In this document: in pieces, positions 1 through 8,173 of the stretch
How the letters are laid out: every line of letters begins with the position of its first letter
Numbering within the stretch: position 1 is the stretch's first letter
Source of the DNA: an uncultured Alphaproteobacteria bacterium
Lineage (GTDB): Bacteria > Pseudomonadota > Alphaproteobacteria > UBA6615
DNA: 64,000 nucleotides
Reading direction: 5' to 3'
NCBI GenBank assembly: GCA_943787745.1
Contig: CALSNJ010000007.1
Coordinates: 1 to 64,000 of the forward strand
Program-made: the position numbers and the translations under genes
The notes under the pieces: generated by a model
What the model was told of the DNA's origin: nothing
Seen by the model: only the letters and a program-made list of their open reading frames with translations
Databases searched by the model: none

Positions 1-187
1 GAAGAGGGAAGGGGGAGGCCAGCTGGCGGGCGAAGTGATGCACCCGGAAGAAGGCGCCATCAGCACCAAGCTCTTCTGCGGCGACGGCGAGGTCGATGGA
101 CTGGAGCAACGCGTCTGCACCGGTTTGCACCTGTGATCCGTGCCCGGCTGACCAGTGGCCGAAGTTGAGGAAGCCGATTTTCTTCAT
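1..187 (-). CDS. LLM-class flavin-dependent oxidoreductase (5' part only)
   Basis: Reading leftward from an ATG at 187, 62 codons are visible before the window edge, so only the N-terminus is present. The protein opens MKKIGFLNFGHW and contains AEELGADGAFFRVHHFARQ, the first beta strand and the following strand-helix of the luciferase-like TIM barrel in which the conserved HH segment lies near the flavin site. Members are F420- or FMN-dependent monooxygenases of very varied substrate; none can be named here. The family is clear from the N-terminus, but completeness and substrate cannot be judged. A second, full-length LLM enzyme lies at 55302-56306. Confidence 0.8.
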   Translation of the reverse strand, partial: MKKIGFLNFGHWSAGHGSQVQTGADALLQSIDLAVAAEELGADGAFFRVHHFARQLASPFPL

Positions 188-339
188 TGAACAATCCGTT
201 TTTAGGCGTCTGGATCGGTGCGAGCCCGGCCAGCGCTGTCATATGATTTCATTGCGTCGTACTTGGTACACTTGGGGCGGTAAGTCCATGTCCAAGGCGA
301 GATTCTCTGTGTTTCCGAATGATCGGCGCTGAGGGAGTC

Positions 340-356
340 CGTCCGCTGAACGGACG
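340..356. other. Small hairpin downstream of the GDCC gene
   Basis: CGTCCG (340-345) and CGGACG (351-356) form a 6-bp stem with a 5-nt loop just past the stop of the 73-aa protein encoded at 366-587 (minus strand). No T-run follows on either strand, so it is at best a weak terminator or processing signal. The rest of 188-365 holds nothing recognisable. Confidence 0.3.
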
Positions 357-365
357 TATAGTCGC

Positions 366-587
366 TCAGGTGCAGCAGGCATCCCCGGCTTGAATTGGCG
401 GGCAGGCCACGGTGCCATAGGAACAATAGACGCAGCAGTCTCCGGGCTTGGGTTTCAGCACAGTGCCGCATCCCTCGCAGTCATAGAACCACTGACACGC
501 ATTCGTGGGCATGGTCTCGGTTTCCCGATGCCCGCATTCGGGGCATTGGATTTCCGATGCGGGGATTATGTTCTGGCTTGCTTCCAT
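366..587 (-). CDS. GDCC-motif heavy-metal-associated small protein
   Basis: A 73-aa cysteine-rich protein starting MEASQNIIP. It has CPECGH near residue 15, CEGCG near 35, then KPGDCCVYCSYGTVACPP and a C-terminal DACCT. The GDCCVYCSYG block is the hallmark of the small GDCCVxC-domain proteins that sit beside merF in many mercury-resistance loci, so metal binding by paired cysteines is a sound inference; the exact role is not established. It overlaps the end of merF by 22 bases in another frame, which implies translational coupling. A longer upstream reading exists but has no homology before this Met. Confidence 0.85.
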   Translation of the reverse strand: MEASQNIIPASEIQCPECGHRETETMPTNACQWFYDCEGCGTVLKPKPGDCCVYCSYGTVACPPIQAGDACCT

Positions 588-769
588 AGGGCGTAGACCG
601 TGATCAGCAGGAATAGAATGAGGGCAGGCACAAGGAACAGGTCGAGAGGCGCGGTCAGAGCGGAAAGCCCGATCAGGCCCAGAACGACAACAAGAAGGGG
701 CGTGAAACAGCATAGAGCGGCAACGACAGATCCCACGATACCGATTGAGAGTAGTTTTCGATTTTTCAC
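566..769 (-). CDS. merF: MerF-type mercuric ion transporter
   Basis: A 67-aa membrane protein with two transmembrane helices: one carries ALCCFTPLLVVVLGLIGLSA, the other is LFLVPALILFLLITVYAL. The vicinal CC inside the first helix followed by FTP is the Hg(II)-binding signature of MerF, which carries Hg(II) across the inner membrane. I start it at the GTG giving MKNRKLLSIG, matching the family's short N-terminus; an upstream GTG at 808 would add 13 residues. Family proteins are usually about 80 aa; here the C-terminal tail after the second helix is short and lacks the second CC pair, which the overlapping GDCC protein may supply. No merR, merT or merA is seen. Confidence 0.85.
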   Translation of the reverse strand: MKNRKLLSIGIVGSVVAALCCFTPLLVVVLGLIGLSALTAPLDLFLVPALILFLLITVYALWKQART

Positions 770-825
770 TGCCACCCGCCTTGTGTCATCCGGCTCCCTA
801 TAAAGCACGTAGGGCGACGAACCGT

Positions 826-2478
826 TTACACAAGCGCGTTATCCGATCCGATGTCATCGAAGTTTGCCGCAGGCATTGGGGGCTTGCCCAAGATCATGTC
901 GGCGGCTTTTTCCGCAATCATGATGGTCGATGCGTTTGTGTTGGCCGAATGGGATGTCGGGATCACAGAAGCGTCGACCACCCGAAGGCCCTCAAGGCCA
1001 TGGACCTTGAGTTCGTCGGAAACGACAGCCCCGGCATCATGGACGGGTCCCATCTTGCACGTGCCCATCAGGTGAAAAATCGTGGTGCCGTGTTCGCGGG
1101 CATAGCCGAGAAGTTCATCATCGCTTTGCAACCTGTCCCCGGGGGTGGTTTCACTTTCAAACCAGTGCGCCAGTTCAGGTGTGCGGATCATCTGCCGCGC
1201 CAGACGGGTGCTGTCCACGATCAAGCGTTGATCAGCCTCAGCCTCTAGATAGTTCGGCTGGATTTCCGGCTTGTCCCCGGTTTCGGAGCTGCGCGCACGC
1301 ACGAAGCCACGGCTTTCCGGGCGCATCGGCCAGGATCCGATGGTCATGCCCGGGAAATCATCGAGCTGGTAGGCGGCGTCTTCCTTGTAACTCGCCGGTG
1401 CGAAGATCACCTGCAGGTCGGGGTGTTCGAGGCTCGGCCGTGACTTGCAGAGAGCAAGCGCCACGCCCGGTGATTGGGCGAGCACCCCCTTGCGCGCGAT
1501 CAGGTATTTTGCGACTTCGCCGACAAGCGCAAGGCCGCGTGTGCGCTCGTTAAGGGTGCGCGCGTTGCGAACCCGGGCGGCAAGGCGAACGCCGTAATGG
1601 TCGGACAGATTCTCTCCGACGCCTTCGCGAGCCTGAATGACGGGTGCACCGATTTCGGCCAGATGGGTCGGATTGCCGATGCCCGAGACCTGTAATATCT
1701 GAGGCGAGGCGATCGCGCCTGCCGAGAGCAGGACTTCCTTGTTGGCACGTATTTCGTGAAGCGCGTTGCCGCGGCGATATTCGACGCCGACCGCGCGCTG
1801 CCCTTCAAACAGAATTCGGGTCACCTGAACCTCGGTGCGAATGTTGAGGTTCTTTCGACCCCGCGCCGGATAGAGGAATGCTCGCGCGGCACTCATGCGG
1901 CGGCCCTTGTAGATCGTTCGCTGGAAGTAGCCGACGCCTTCCTGAACGCCGCCGTTATAGTCTTCGCTGCGCGGGATCCCCATATTTACCACACCATCAA
2001 TGAAGGCGTCGCAAATCGGATCGGTGTTGTCGATATCCGTGATGGCGAGTTCCCCGTCACGACCGCGATAGGTGTCATCGCCGTCCCCGATGCGGCGTTC
2101 GCTGCGCATGAAATACGGCAGGACGTCGGCATAGCTCCAGCCACGGTTGCCCATCTGGGCCCAGGTGTCGAAGTCGAGCCGCTGTCCGCGATTGTAGATA
2201 TGCCCGTTGATCGAACTGGACCCGCCGAGTGTCTTGCCGCGTGGTGTCGCGATTTTTCGCCCTGCGGTACCAGCAGCCGGCTCGGTTTCGTAAAGCCAGT
2301 TCACCCGTGGATTGACCAATGTCTTGATGAATCCGGCCGGGATATGAATGAACGGGTTGAGGTCGCGCGGCCCGGCCTCAAGGAGGCATACCGTCGACGG
2401 GCTGTCTGACAGACGGTTTGCCAGAACCGAACCTGCCGAACCGGCCCCTATGATGATGTAGTCGAAGGCGTCTGGCAT
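826..2478 (-). CDS. GMC-family FAD oxidoreductase (choline/alcohol dehydrogenase-like)
   Basis: 550 aa, normal length for the family. GAGSAG at residues 11-16 is the FAD-binding Rossmann motif, LLEAGP follows near 32, and RGKTLGGSSSINGHIYNRG is the GMC signature. Near the C-terminus HLMGTCKMG and DASVIPTSHSANTNAST carry the conserved His and the second catalytic His/Asn region. Such enzymes oxidise primary alcohols, choline or polyethylene glycols and pass electrons to the respiratory chain or oxygen; this sequence does not fix the substrate. No betaine aldehyde dehydrogenase or choline transporter is adjacent, so a choline role is unsupported. merF begins 56 bases downstream on the same strand and could be co-transcribed. 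Confidence 0.9.
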   Translation of the reverse strand: MPDAFDYIIIGAGSAGSVLANRLSDSPSTVCLLEAGPRDLNPFIHIPAGFIKTLVNPRVNWLYETEPAAGTAGRKIATPRGKTLGGSSSINGHIYNRGQRLDFDTWAQMGNRGWSYADVLPYFMRSERRIGDGDDTYRGRDGELAITDIDNTDPICDAFIDGVVNMGIPRSEDYNGGVQEGVGYFQRTIYKGRRMSAARAFLYPARGRKNLNIRTEVQVTRILFEGQRAVGVEYRRGNALHEIRANKEVLLSAGAIASPQILQVSGIGNPTHLAEIGAPVIQAREGVGENLSDHYGVRLAARVRNARTLNERTRGLALVGEVAKYLIARKGVLAQSPGVALALCKSRPSLEHPDLQVIFAPASYKEDAAYQLDDFPGMTIGSWPMRPESRGFVRARSSETGDKPEIQPNYLEAEADQRLIVDSTRLARQMIRTPELAHWFESETTPGDRLQSDDELLGYAREHGTTIFHLMGTCKMGPVHDAGAVVSDELKVHGLEGLRVVDASVIPTSHSANTNASTIMIAEKAADMILGKPPMPAANFDDIGSDNALV

Positions 2479-2666
2479 CAGCTTCCCCAGGGATCGGCAG
2501 TGTTCCTGTTCGCTATATCAGCCGCCGGTTCGTGGCTTCAAGCCGCAGGTGTGTTCTGTGCAGCAGGATGGATCGCCGAAGGTTGCAGGATTTGAAGCAT
2601 TGGAGTGCTGATATCGTGTTGATTTTGTGCCTGATTCTCTTGTCCGGGCGGGGTTGGGGGTCAAAA

Positions 2667-2727
2667 TTGTGCACAAATGAAAAGTTACTAATCATATGTA
2701 TTAAAAAGAAAAACAGAAATGTGCACA
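2667..2727. promoter_or_regulatory. AT-rich segment with two TGTGCACA palindromes
   Basis: The palindrome TTGTGCACAA (2667-2676) and a second TGTGCACA (2720-2727) are spaced 52 bases centre to centre, close to five helical turns, in an A/T-rich patch unlike its surroundings. It lies upstream of the GMC oxidoreductase gene (start at 2478) and just outside the likely end of the IS element, so it may be an operator for the GMC gene or part of the upstream region of the disrupted cupin gene. The rest of 2479-2666 holds nothing recognisable. Confidence 0.3.
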
Positions 2728-3602
2728 CAAAATAACCGATCGGACGGCCGATGATTATGGATTAGGCAGGCGCCCCATGTCACCAGCAGCTCATGTTCTG
2801 GGCCATTCCTGATTAGAGTTTCTGGAACAGGAGGGCGCATGTTGAGGGCCTGATGTGGGCGGATGTGATTGTACTGTCTGAGCCACTGGTTGATGACGAT
2901 CTGGGCCTGCTTTGTTGTGGTGAACCATTCGGCGTTGAGCACCTCGCGGCGCAGAGTTCCGTTAAATCGTTCGTTGTATCCATTCTCCCAGGGTGACCCG
3001 GGATAGATCCGGATAGGCTTGATCCCGACCCTTGCCAACCAGTCCTGCATCGCTTCCGCGACGAACTCGGGGCCATTGTCGGAACGGATATATTCTGGAG
3101 TGCCGTGGCGCATGAGTAGCGGGTAGAGCGCCTCAAGGACATCCTCAGCTCCCATCCTGGTGCGAACCGCGACCGCTAGAGCCTGACGGGTGTACTCGTC
3201 GAGAACTGTCAGCATCTTGTAACTCCGACCGCTGTCGAGCTTGTCGTGTACAAAGTCGATGCTCCAGACGTGGTTCGGATGGGTTGGCCGCAGCCGTATG
3301 ATCGAAGCATCCTTGTGGTAGAGCCGTCGGCGCTTCTTGTGCCGTTGCGGCAGTTGAAGGCCTTCTTCGCGCCAGATCCGCTCAACCTTCTTGTGGTTCA
3401 CCTTCCAACCTTCGATGCGCAGCAGTTCGGCTATCTTGCGATAGCCGTAGCGCCCGTATTGCTTGGCCAGCCGGATCAGGGCCAATCGCAGAGCATCATC
3501 ATCTCGCCGGGCCGGTCGGTATTGCAGAGAACTGCGCGCCAGTCCGATCACCCGGCATGTCCGTCTCTCTGACGTCGCGAGCTTCTGACGCGTATGGATC
3601 AC
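2688..3602 (-). CDS. IS3-family transposase OrfB (DDE integrase core)
   Basis: 304 aa from a GTG start. An HTH_21-like region (YGRYGYRKIAELLR) is followed by the retroviral-type integrase core: WSIDFVHDK gives the first Asp, YIRSDNGPEF the second and SPWENGYNERFNG the Glu. The frame is open well upstream of the nominal start and runs into the 3' end of orfA in the -1 register, so the active product is probably an OrfAB fusion made by frameshifting. The last 30 or so residues (after LLVTWGA) read out of the likely element end into AT-rich flank, so the natural C-terminus is probably lost. Catalytic residues are intact. Confidence 0.88.
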   Translation of the reverse strand: MIHTRQKLATSERRTCRVIGLARSSLQYRPARRDDDALRLALIRLAKQYGRYGYRKIAELLRIEGWKVNHKKVERIWREEGLQLPQRHKKRRRLYHKDASIIRLRPTHPNHVWSIDFVHDKLDSGRSYKMLTVLDEYTRQALAVAVRTRMGAEDVLEALYPLLMRHGTPEYIRSDNGPEFVAEAMQDWLARVGIKPIRIYPGSPWENGYNERFNGTLRREVLNAEWFTTTKQAQIVINQWLRQYNHIRPHQALNMRPPVPETLIRNGPEHELLVTWGACLIHNHRPSDRLFCVHISVFLFNTYD

Positions 3603-3967
3603 GGCCTGACGGACCTGCTCTGTCGTCAGGCCCTGGGCTTTAGGTGGGTCAAGCTTTCCTTGAGGATCAGCTTATCGAGTTCGAGTTCCGCGACGATCTT
3701 CTTCAGCCGCACATTCTCTTTCTCAAGAGCGCGAAGTTCCGACAGTTGAGACTTCCCCATCCCGCCAAACCGCTTGCGCCAGTTGTAGTAAGTGGCATCA
3801 CTAATACCCACGCCACGACAGGCCGACGGCACGTCACTGCCAGTCGACAGCTTCACCTCAATCTCACGCAGCAGCTTGAGTATGTCCTCATCCGAATAAC
3901 GTTTCCGAGCCATCACATCCCCCTTCAGTCTCTAAAAATAGTGGCCCAGTTTTAGGGGGGAAGGACA
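2778..3967 (-). mobile_element. IS3-family insertion sequence
   Basis: About 1.2 kb carrying orfA and orfB on the minus strand. The orfA-side end, read inward from 3967, begins TGTCCTTCCCCCC and contains CTGGGCCA; the other end, read inward from 2778, begins TGTCACCAG and also contains CTGGGCCA at nearly the same distance, so these are plausible imperfect terminal repeats. The 2778 boundary is uncertain because orfB has no stop inside it. The flanking four bases (CCCA and GTTT) do not match, so no target duplication is visible, which suggests a deletion next to the element. At 3968 the reading frame of a cupin gene begins abruptly. Confidence 0.75.
3626..3916 (-). CDS. IS3-family transposase OrfA (DNA-binding)
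   Basis: 96 aa beginning MMARKRYSDEDILKLLREIE. A helix-turn-helix (VPSACRGVGISDATYYNWRK) that recognises the element ends is followed by a leucine-zipper coiled coil (LRALEKENVRLKKIVAELEL). Length and layout are typical of the IS3 family. The stop TGA lies 24 bases before the nominal orfB start, and orfB's frame is open across the junction, which fits a -1 programmed frameshift; the slip site itself is not an obvious A-run (the local sequence near the orfA end is CCTAAAG), so I do not assign it. Confidence 0.88.
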   Translation of the reverse strand: MMARKRYSDEDILKLLREIEVKLSTGSDVPSACRGVGISDATYYNWRKRFGGMGKSQLSELRALEKENVRLKKIVAELELDKLILKESLTHLKPRA

Positions 3968-4247
3968 GTTTCGCGACGGGGTTGAGCTTTATCAAATCTA
4001 TGGAACCATGGGTGCCGAAGGCCCGTCGGCCTGCATGTTGCGGTTTCAGCCAGGTGCAAAAGTGCCGCGCCATGCACATACCGGGTATGAGCACATTATC
4101 GTATTGTCTGGCAGTCAGAGAGATGATCGCGGAGAGTATGAGGCGGGCGCGATCCTTATCAGTCCGCCGGGCACCGACCATGCCATTGTGAGCGACGAGG
4201 GCTGTATCGTTCTTGCACTTTACAACGCACCGGTCTCCTTCGTCTGA
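3968..4247 (+). pseudogene. Cupin-domain protein, 5' end lost at IS3 element
   Basis: The open frame starts immediately at the IS boundary, reading FRDGVELYQIYG, then MLRFQPGAKVPRHAHTG, YEHIIVLSGSQRDDRGEY and ISPPGTDHAI, and ends at a normal stop at 4245-4247. This is the ChrR-like/anti-sigma type cupin fold with the metal-binding PRHAHTGYEHIIVL motif. About 90 residues remain; family members carry a further N-terminal segment that is not found on the far side of the element. An internal ATG at 4008 could still yield a 79-aa product, but without a clear ribosome site. BenE follows after 52 bases. Confidence 0.8.
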
Positions 4248-4299
4248 ATCTTCGTCACGGCGGTCCGCGCAGATTGGCCAAGCAGGTCGGTCTTGTTCT

Positions 4300-5508
4300 A
4301 TGAATTTTGTTCCGGGTATTGATCGGGGCAAATCAGCCATGCGCAGTTCACTCATCAGTTCCGCTCTCGTGGCGATCCTTGTTGGCTTTGGCGGGAGTAT
4401 TCCCATTGTACTGGCAGCCGCGCAGGCCGTGGGCGCGAGCCCGGCCCAGACGGCGTCATGGGTAAGTGCGCTTTGTCTCGCGGTGGCGGTTTCGACGGCC
4501 TCGATGGCGTTTGTCTATCGGATGCCAATGGTGACCGCGTGGTCGACCTCGGGCGCGGCGCTGATTGCGGCGACGTCTATCGGCGGTGTTCCGACCTATA
4601 ATATGGAATCAGCCGTCGGGGCTTTTTTGTTCGCCGGTGGTCTGGTCCTGCTCAGCGCAACCCTCAAGCCGCTGGCCGCATTGATTGCCCGTATACCCGG
4701 CCCGATCGCTTCGGCCATGCTGGCAGGGATTCTGATTGGTTTTTCGGTGGCGGTTTTTGACGCGGCCACAACAGACCCGTTGCTGGTTCTGCCGCTGCTG
4801 GCCGTTTTTCTGATTGTCCGAATGTTCAGCGCGACCTGGGCGGTGATTGCTGTCCTGGCGGCAGGAATCGGCTGGGCGATTTTGCTCGGGAAGACGACGT
4901 CCGTGGGGGCAGGATTGGCCTGGCCAGAACTTGTTCTGGTTTTGCCGCGCTTTGAAATGTCGGCACTTCTGGGCCTGGGACTGCCACTCTTTCTGGTGTC
5001 CATGGCTTCCCAGAATTTGCCGGGTTTTGCTGTGCTCAGGGCGGCCGGCTATCAGCCACCAACACGACCAGCGCTTGGGGTTACGGGGCTTGTCTCTGTG
5101 CTTACGGCTCCGCTCGGGGCACACACCACGACCATGGCGGCGATCACGGCGTCCTTGTGCACAGGGCCTGATACCCATCCCGATCCTGACCGGCGTTGGA
5201 TTGCCGGGTTGTTCTATGGCGCATTCTATCTGGTGCTGGCCGGGGTTGGTGTTTCTGTGGTGGCGGGGTTCGCAGCATTGCCGCCCGGGGTCATCATCAC
5301 GGTGGCGGGTCTCGCCCTGATCGGTCCCCTGACCGGGTCGCTCAGCGCCGCATTGGGGCCGGAAGACACACGCTTCCCGGCAGTGCTCACGCTCACCGCG
5401 ACGGCATCCGGCCTGTCGCTGTTTGGAATTGGGTCGGCTTTTTGGGGTTTGGTGCTGGGTTTGATTGCGCTGGGTGCCAGCAGGATTGCCGCGCGGTGGT
5501 GGAACTGA
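4300..5508 (+). CDS. BenE-family benzoate/H+ symporter-like transporter
   Basis: 402 aa from the ATG at 4300; an ATG at 4339 (MRSSLISSALVAILVGFGGS) fits the family start equally well. Roughly twelve hydrophobic helices are present. The N-terminal AILVGFGGSIPIVLAAAQAVGASPAQTASW and the later APLGAHTTTMAAITASLCTG are typical of BenE, which imports benzoate by proton symport. The substrate may differ: no benzoate dioxygenase is nearby, but a hydroxybenzoate-type monooxygenase lies 39 kb away. It follows the truncated cupin by 52 bases, so its original promoter may have been affected by the insertion event. Confidence 0.85.
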   Translation: MNFVPGIDRGKSAMRSSLISSALVAILVGFGGSIPIVLAAAQAVGASPAQTASWVSALCLAVAVSTASMAFVYRMPMVTAWSTSGAALIAATSIGGVPTYNMESAVGAFLFAGGLVLLSATLKPLAALIARIPGPIASAMLAGILIGFSVAVFDAATTDPLLVLPLLAVFLIVRMFSATWAVIAVLAAGIGWAILLGKTTSVGAGLAWPELVLVLPRFEMSALLGLGLPLFLVSMASQNLPGFAVLRAAGYQPPTRPALGVTGLVSVLTAPLGAHTTTMAAITASLCTGPDTHPDPDRRWIAGLFYGAFYLVLAGVGVSVVAGFAALPPGVIITVAGLALIGPLTGSLSAALGPEDTRFPAVLTLTATASGLSLFGIGSAFWGLVLGLIALGASRIAARWWN

Positions 5509-5701
5509 GCGGCCTCAACTGTCGTGGTTGGCGCATCTCTGCGTTCCGATGGTCTCGTTTTTAGTTGCTCCATCGGACCTGTGTGTGATCAATCGGGTAC
5601 CTGCTGTCGCGCATATATTGCTAACTGCATAAGGACGAATGGGACCGGTTGCCCTTGGGAAGTGCTTCCTTTGTGCGATGGCTCCATTTCGGCGTCGAAA
5701 T

Positions 5702-6859
5702 ATGGGCTTCACCCCAATTCACTTCTCAGAGGAAGATCGCATCTTCCAGGATCAGATTCGTCGCTTTGCCGAACGTGAAGTTGCACCGATCGCCGATGAG
5801 ATTGATCACAATGATCGGTTTCCGAGCGAGGTCATTCCAAAGTTTGGCGAGATGGGCCTGCTGCAATGGAGTGTGCCGGAAGCCTATGGGGGGCCTGAGG
5901 GGTCCCTCACCATGTTGTGCATCGCGCGCGAAGAACTGGCCCGTTATTCCTTGTCCTTGTCGGTGATGGTTGGGGAGAACGGGAACGGCATGGCTTTGCC
6001 GTTGTTGTTCGGCGGCACAGACGCGCAGAAGCAGAAGTATTTCCCCATGCTGGCCGAAGGCAAGACACTTGTCGCATTTGCTCTTTCGGAACCTGAAGCC
6101 GGATCAGATGCCGCAGCGTTACGCACCCGCGCGGTGCGTGATGGCGATGACTGGCGCATCACCGGGAACAAGATTTTTGTCACCTGTGGGCCGGTTGCCG
6201 ACTACGTTCTGGTGTTTGCACGCAGCAATGATGCCCCGCGCGCCAAAGGTGTCTCCGCGTTTATCGTCGACACGTCCTTGCCCGGCGTGACGCGCGGCGC
6301 GAAGAACAAGAAGATGGGCTACAACGGCGCCACACCGAATTGCGACTTCTTTTTTGAGGATGTGCGGGTGCCTGCTGACGCCATGATCGGTGGAGATGGT
6401 GAAGGTTTTGCAATCGCCATGAAATGCATGGAGTTCAACCGACCGGCCATGTCGGCTTCGGCACTGGGCATTGCGCAGGGTGCGCTTGATCAGGCTGTTT
6501 CGTTCGCCAAAGAGCGTGAACAGTTTGGCAAGCCGATCGCAGAGTTCCAGGGCCTGCAGTTCATGATGGCGGATATGGCGATGCAGATCGAAGCCGCGCG
6601 CTCACTGCTGTTCGAGGTCACCAAGCGTTACGATTCGGGTGAGATGGAAGGCTATGGTGCCTTGTCGGCGATGGTCAAAACGCTCGCCAGCGATACAGCC
6701 ATGAAGGTGACGACCGATGCGGTACAAATTCTTGGTGGTTACGGTTACATGAAAGACTTCCCGGTCGAACGCATGATGCGCGATGCAAAGGTCACCCAGA
6801 TTTTCGAAGGCACCAATCAGATCCAGCGGATGCTGATTGCCCGCGACCTGCTTAAATAG
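5702..6859 (+). CDS. Acyl-CoA dehydrogenase
   Basis: 385 aa from the ATG giving MGFTPIHFSEEDRIFQ, the start best supported by family length. An earlier ATG at 5639 has a better ribosome site (AAGGA 5 bases upstream) and would add 21 residues. The three-part ACAD fold is complete: N-terminal helices with FAEREVAPIADEID, FAD/substrate strand LSEPEAGSDAAALRT, and C-terminal helices with REQFGKPIAEFQGLQFM, LGGYGYMKDFPVERMMRD and FEGTNQIQRM, whose Glu is the expected catalytic base. It oxidises an acyl-CoA to the enoyl-CoA and hands electrons to ETF. A CoA transferase follows 18 bases downstream, suggesting a two-step activation and dehydrogenation module. Confidence 0.93.
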   Translation: MGFTPIHFSEEDRIFQDQIRRFAEREVAPIADEIDHNDRFPSEVIPKFGEMGLLQWSVPEAYGGPEGSLTMLCIAREELARYSLSLSVMVGENGNGMALPLLFGGTDAQKQKYFPMLAEGKTLVAFALSEPEAGSDAAALRTRAVRDGDDWRITGNKIFVTCGPVADYVLVFARSNDAPRAKGVSAFIVDTSLPGVTRGAKNKKMGYNGATPNCDFFFEDVRVPADAMIGGDGEGFAIAMKCMEFNRPAMSASALGIAQGALDQAVSFAKEREQFGKPIAEFQGLQFMMADMAMQIEAARSLLFEVTKRYDSGEMEGYGALSAMVKTLASDTAMKVTTDAVQILGGYGYMKDFPVERMMRDAKVTQIFEGTNQIQRMLIARDLLK

Positions 6860-6877
6860 AAAGACAGGGGATCGATC

Positions 6878-8062
6878 GTGACCATGAAAGGACTTCTCGA
6901 CGGCATCCGGGTGCTCGATTTTACGACGATGATGGCGGGGCCATACTGCACCCGGCAACTCGCTGATATGGGCGCTGAAGTCATCAAGATTGAGGCACCG
7001 GGTGGCGAACAAAACCGTCGTGCTGCGCCGATCCGGGACGGCGAGAGCGCGGTCTATGGTCATCTGAATTGCGGCAAGCACAGCATTGCCATTGATTTGA
7101 AGTCGCCCGAAGGACACCGGATCGTCCTTGATTTGGCACGACATTGTGACGTGGTGGTCGAGAATGCGCGTCCCGGCGTGATGACGCGCCTGGGGTTGGA
7201 TTACGACGCGATACGCGCAGTGAAACCCGACACGATCTATTGCTCGATTTCGGGGTTTGGCCAGACCGGACCCTCTGCCCAGAATCCGGCCTATGCCCCT
7301 GTGGTGCAGGCGGCTTCCGGTTATGAAATGACAAATCTGGAACAACAGCCTGAGATGACCCGGCCGGGTTTTGTTGGTGTGTTCATCGCCGATGTGATGG
7401 CCGCCGTGCAGGCTTTTGGGGCGATCAATGCTGCGCTCTTTGCGCGCGAGCGTTCTGGCGCTGGCCGGTTTGTCGATGTGTCTCTGATGGAAAGCATGAT
7501 CTGGCTCCTGGTCTATGAGGTGCAAACCGCACAGTTTCCCGATCAGTCACCCCGCGCCTATTACCGACCTGTGCGGGCCAGTGATGGCTTTGTCATGGTC
7601 GCGCCGGGTGGGCAGCTCACCTTTGAGAATATGGCCCGCGCGATGGGATCACCTGAATGGATCGACGATCCGCGGTTCCGCACCCATCCCGATCGGAGCC
7701 GCAACTACGCAGAGATGATGGCTCTGGTCGAATCATGGACCTCGGCCCGCGCGGCCGCGGAATGTGAACGTGTCTTAATGGAGAACAAAGTGCCCTGTGC
7801 ACGCTATCGCGAAGTACACGAACTGTTTGATGATGCCCAGCTGACCCATCGTGAGGCGTTTGCGACTGTGTCGGATGGGGCGGGAAGTTTTTTGGTGCCC
7901 AATCCGCCGTTTAATTTTGCGGATGCGCCGGTTGGCGCGCAGAACTGGATTGCGCCCTATGGCAGTTCGGCATCGACGGTGCTGGGTGAATTGCTGGGCT
8001 TTTCAGAGGCCGATGTCGCTTCGCTTTTTGCCGATGGCGTTCTGCTGCGGGACATTGTCTAA
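6878..8062 (+). CDS. CaiB/BaiF-family (class III) CoA transferase
   Basis: 394 aa from a GTG; an ATG two codons later is an alternative. The N-terminus RVLDFTTMMAGPYCTRQLADMGAEVIKIE is the CaiB/BaiF signature and GFVGVFIADVMAAVQAF contains the catalytic Asp that forms the acyl anhydride. The family moves CoA between an acyl-CoA donor and a carboxylic acid such as carnitine, oxalate or a bile or aromatic acid. Placement directly behind the acyl-CoA dehydrogenase points to a shared pathway, with the substrate undetermined. Nothing clear follows in 8063-8173 except a weak GTTCCG/CGGAAAC inverted repeat. Confidence 0.93.
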   Translation: MTMKGLLDGIRVLDFTTMMAGPYCTRQLADMGAEVIKIEAPGGEQNRRAAPIRDGESAVYGHLNCGKHSIAIDLKSPEGHRIVLDLARHCDVVVENARPGVMTRLGLDYDAIRAVKPDTIYCSISGFGQTGPSAQNPAYAPVVQAASGYEMTNLEQQPEMTRPGFVGVFIADVMAAVQAFGAINAALFARERSGAGRFVDVSLMESMIWLLVYEVQTAQFPDQSPRAYYRPVRASDGFVMVAPGGQLTFENMARAMGSPEWIDDPRFRTHPDRSRNYAEMMALVESWTSARAAAECERVLMENKVPCARYREVHELFDDAQLTHREAFATVSDGAGSFLVPNPPFNFADAPVGAQNWIAPYGSSASTVLGELLGFSEADVASLFADGVLLRDIV

Positions 8063-8173
8063 AGGCCGTTCCGAATAAACTTTGCACGGAAACGGAATTT
8101 CTCCGGCAATGTGGTGTTTGTGTTCCTGAATCGGGCGCGTGCGTCTGACCGATGTTCCGGGGAGAGCGAAACC

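Noticed and set aside
826-2478. Assignment of the GMC enzyme as choline dehydrogenase BetA
   Set aside because: No betaine aldehyde dehydrogenase, BetI or choline transporter is adjacent, and the family is too broad for a name from sequence alone.
5546-5576. CCGATGG/CCATCGG inverted repeat after the BenE gene considered as a terminator
   Set aside because: The stem is only seven bases with a 17-base loop and no terminal T-run.
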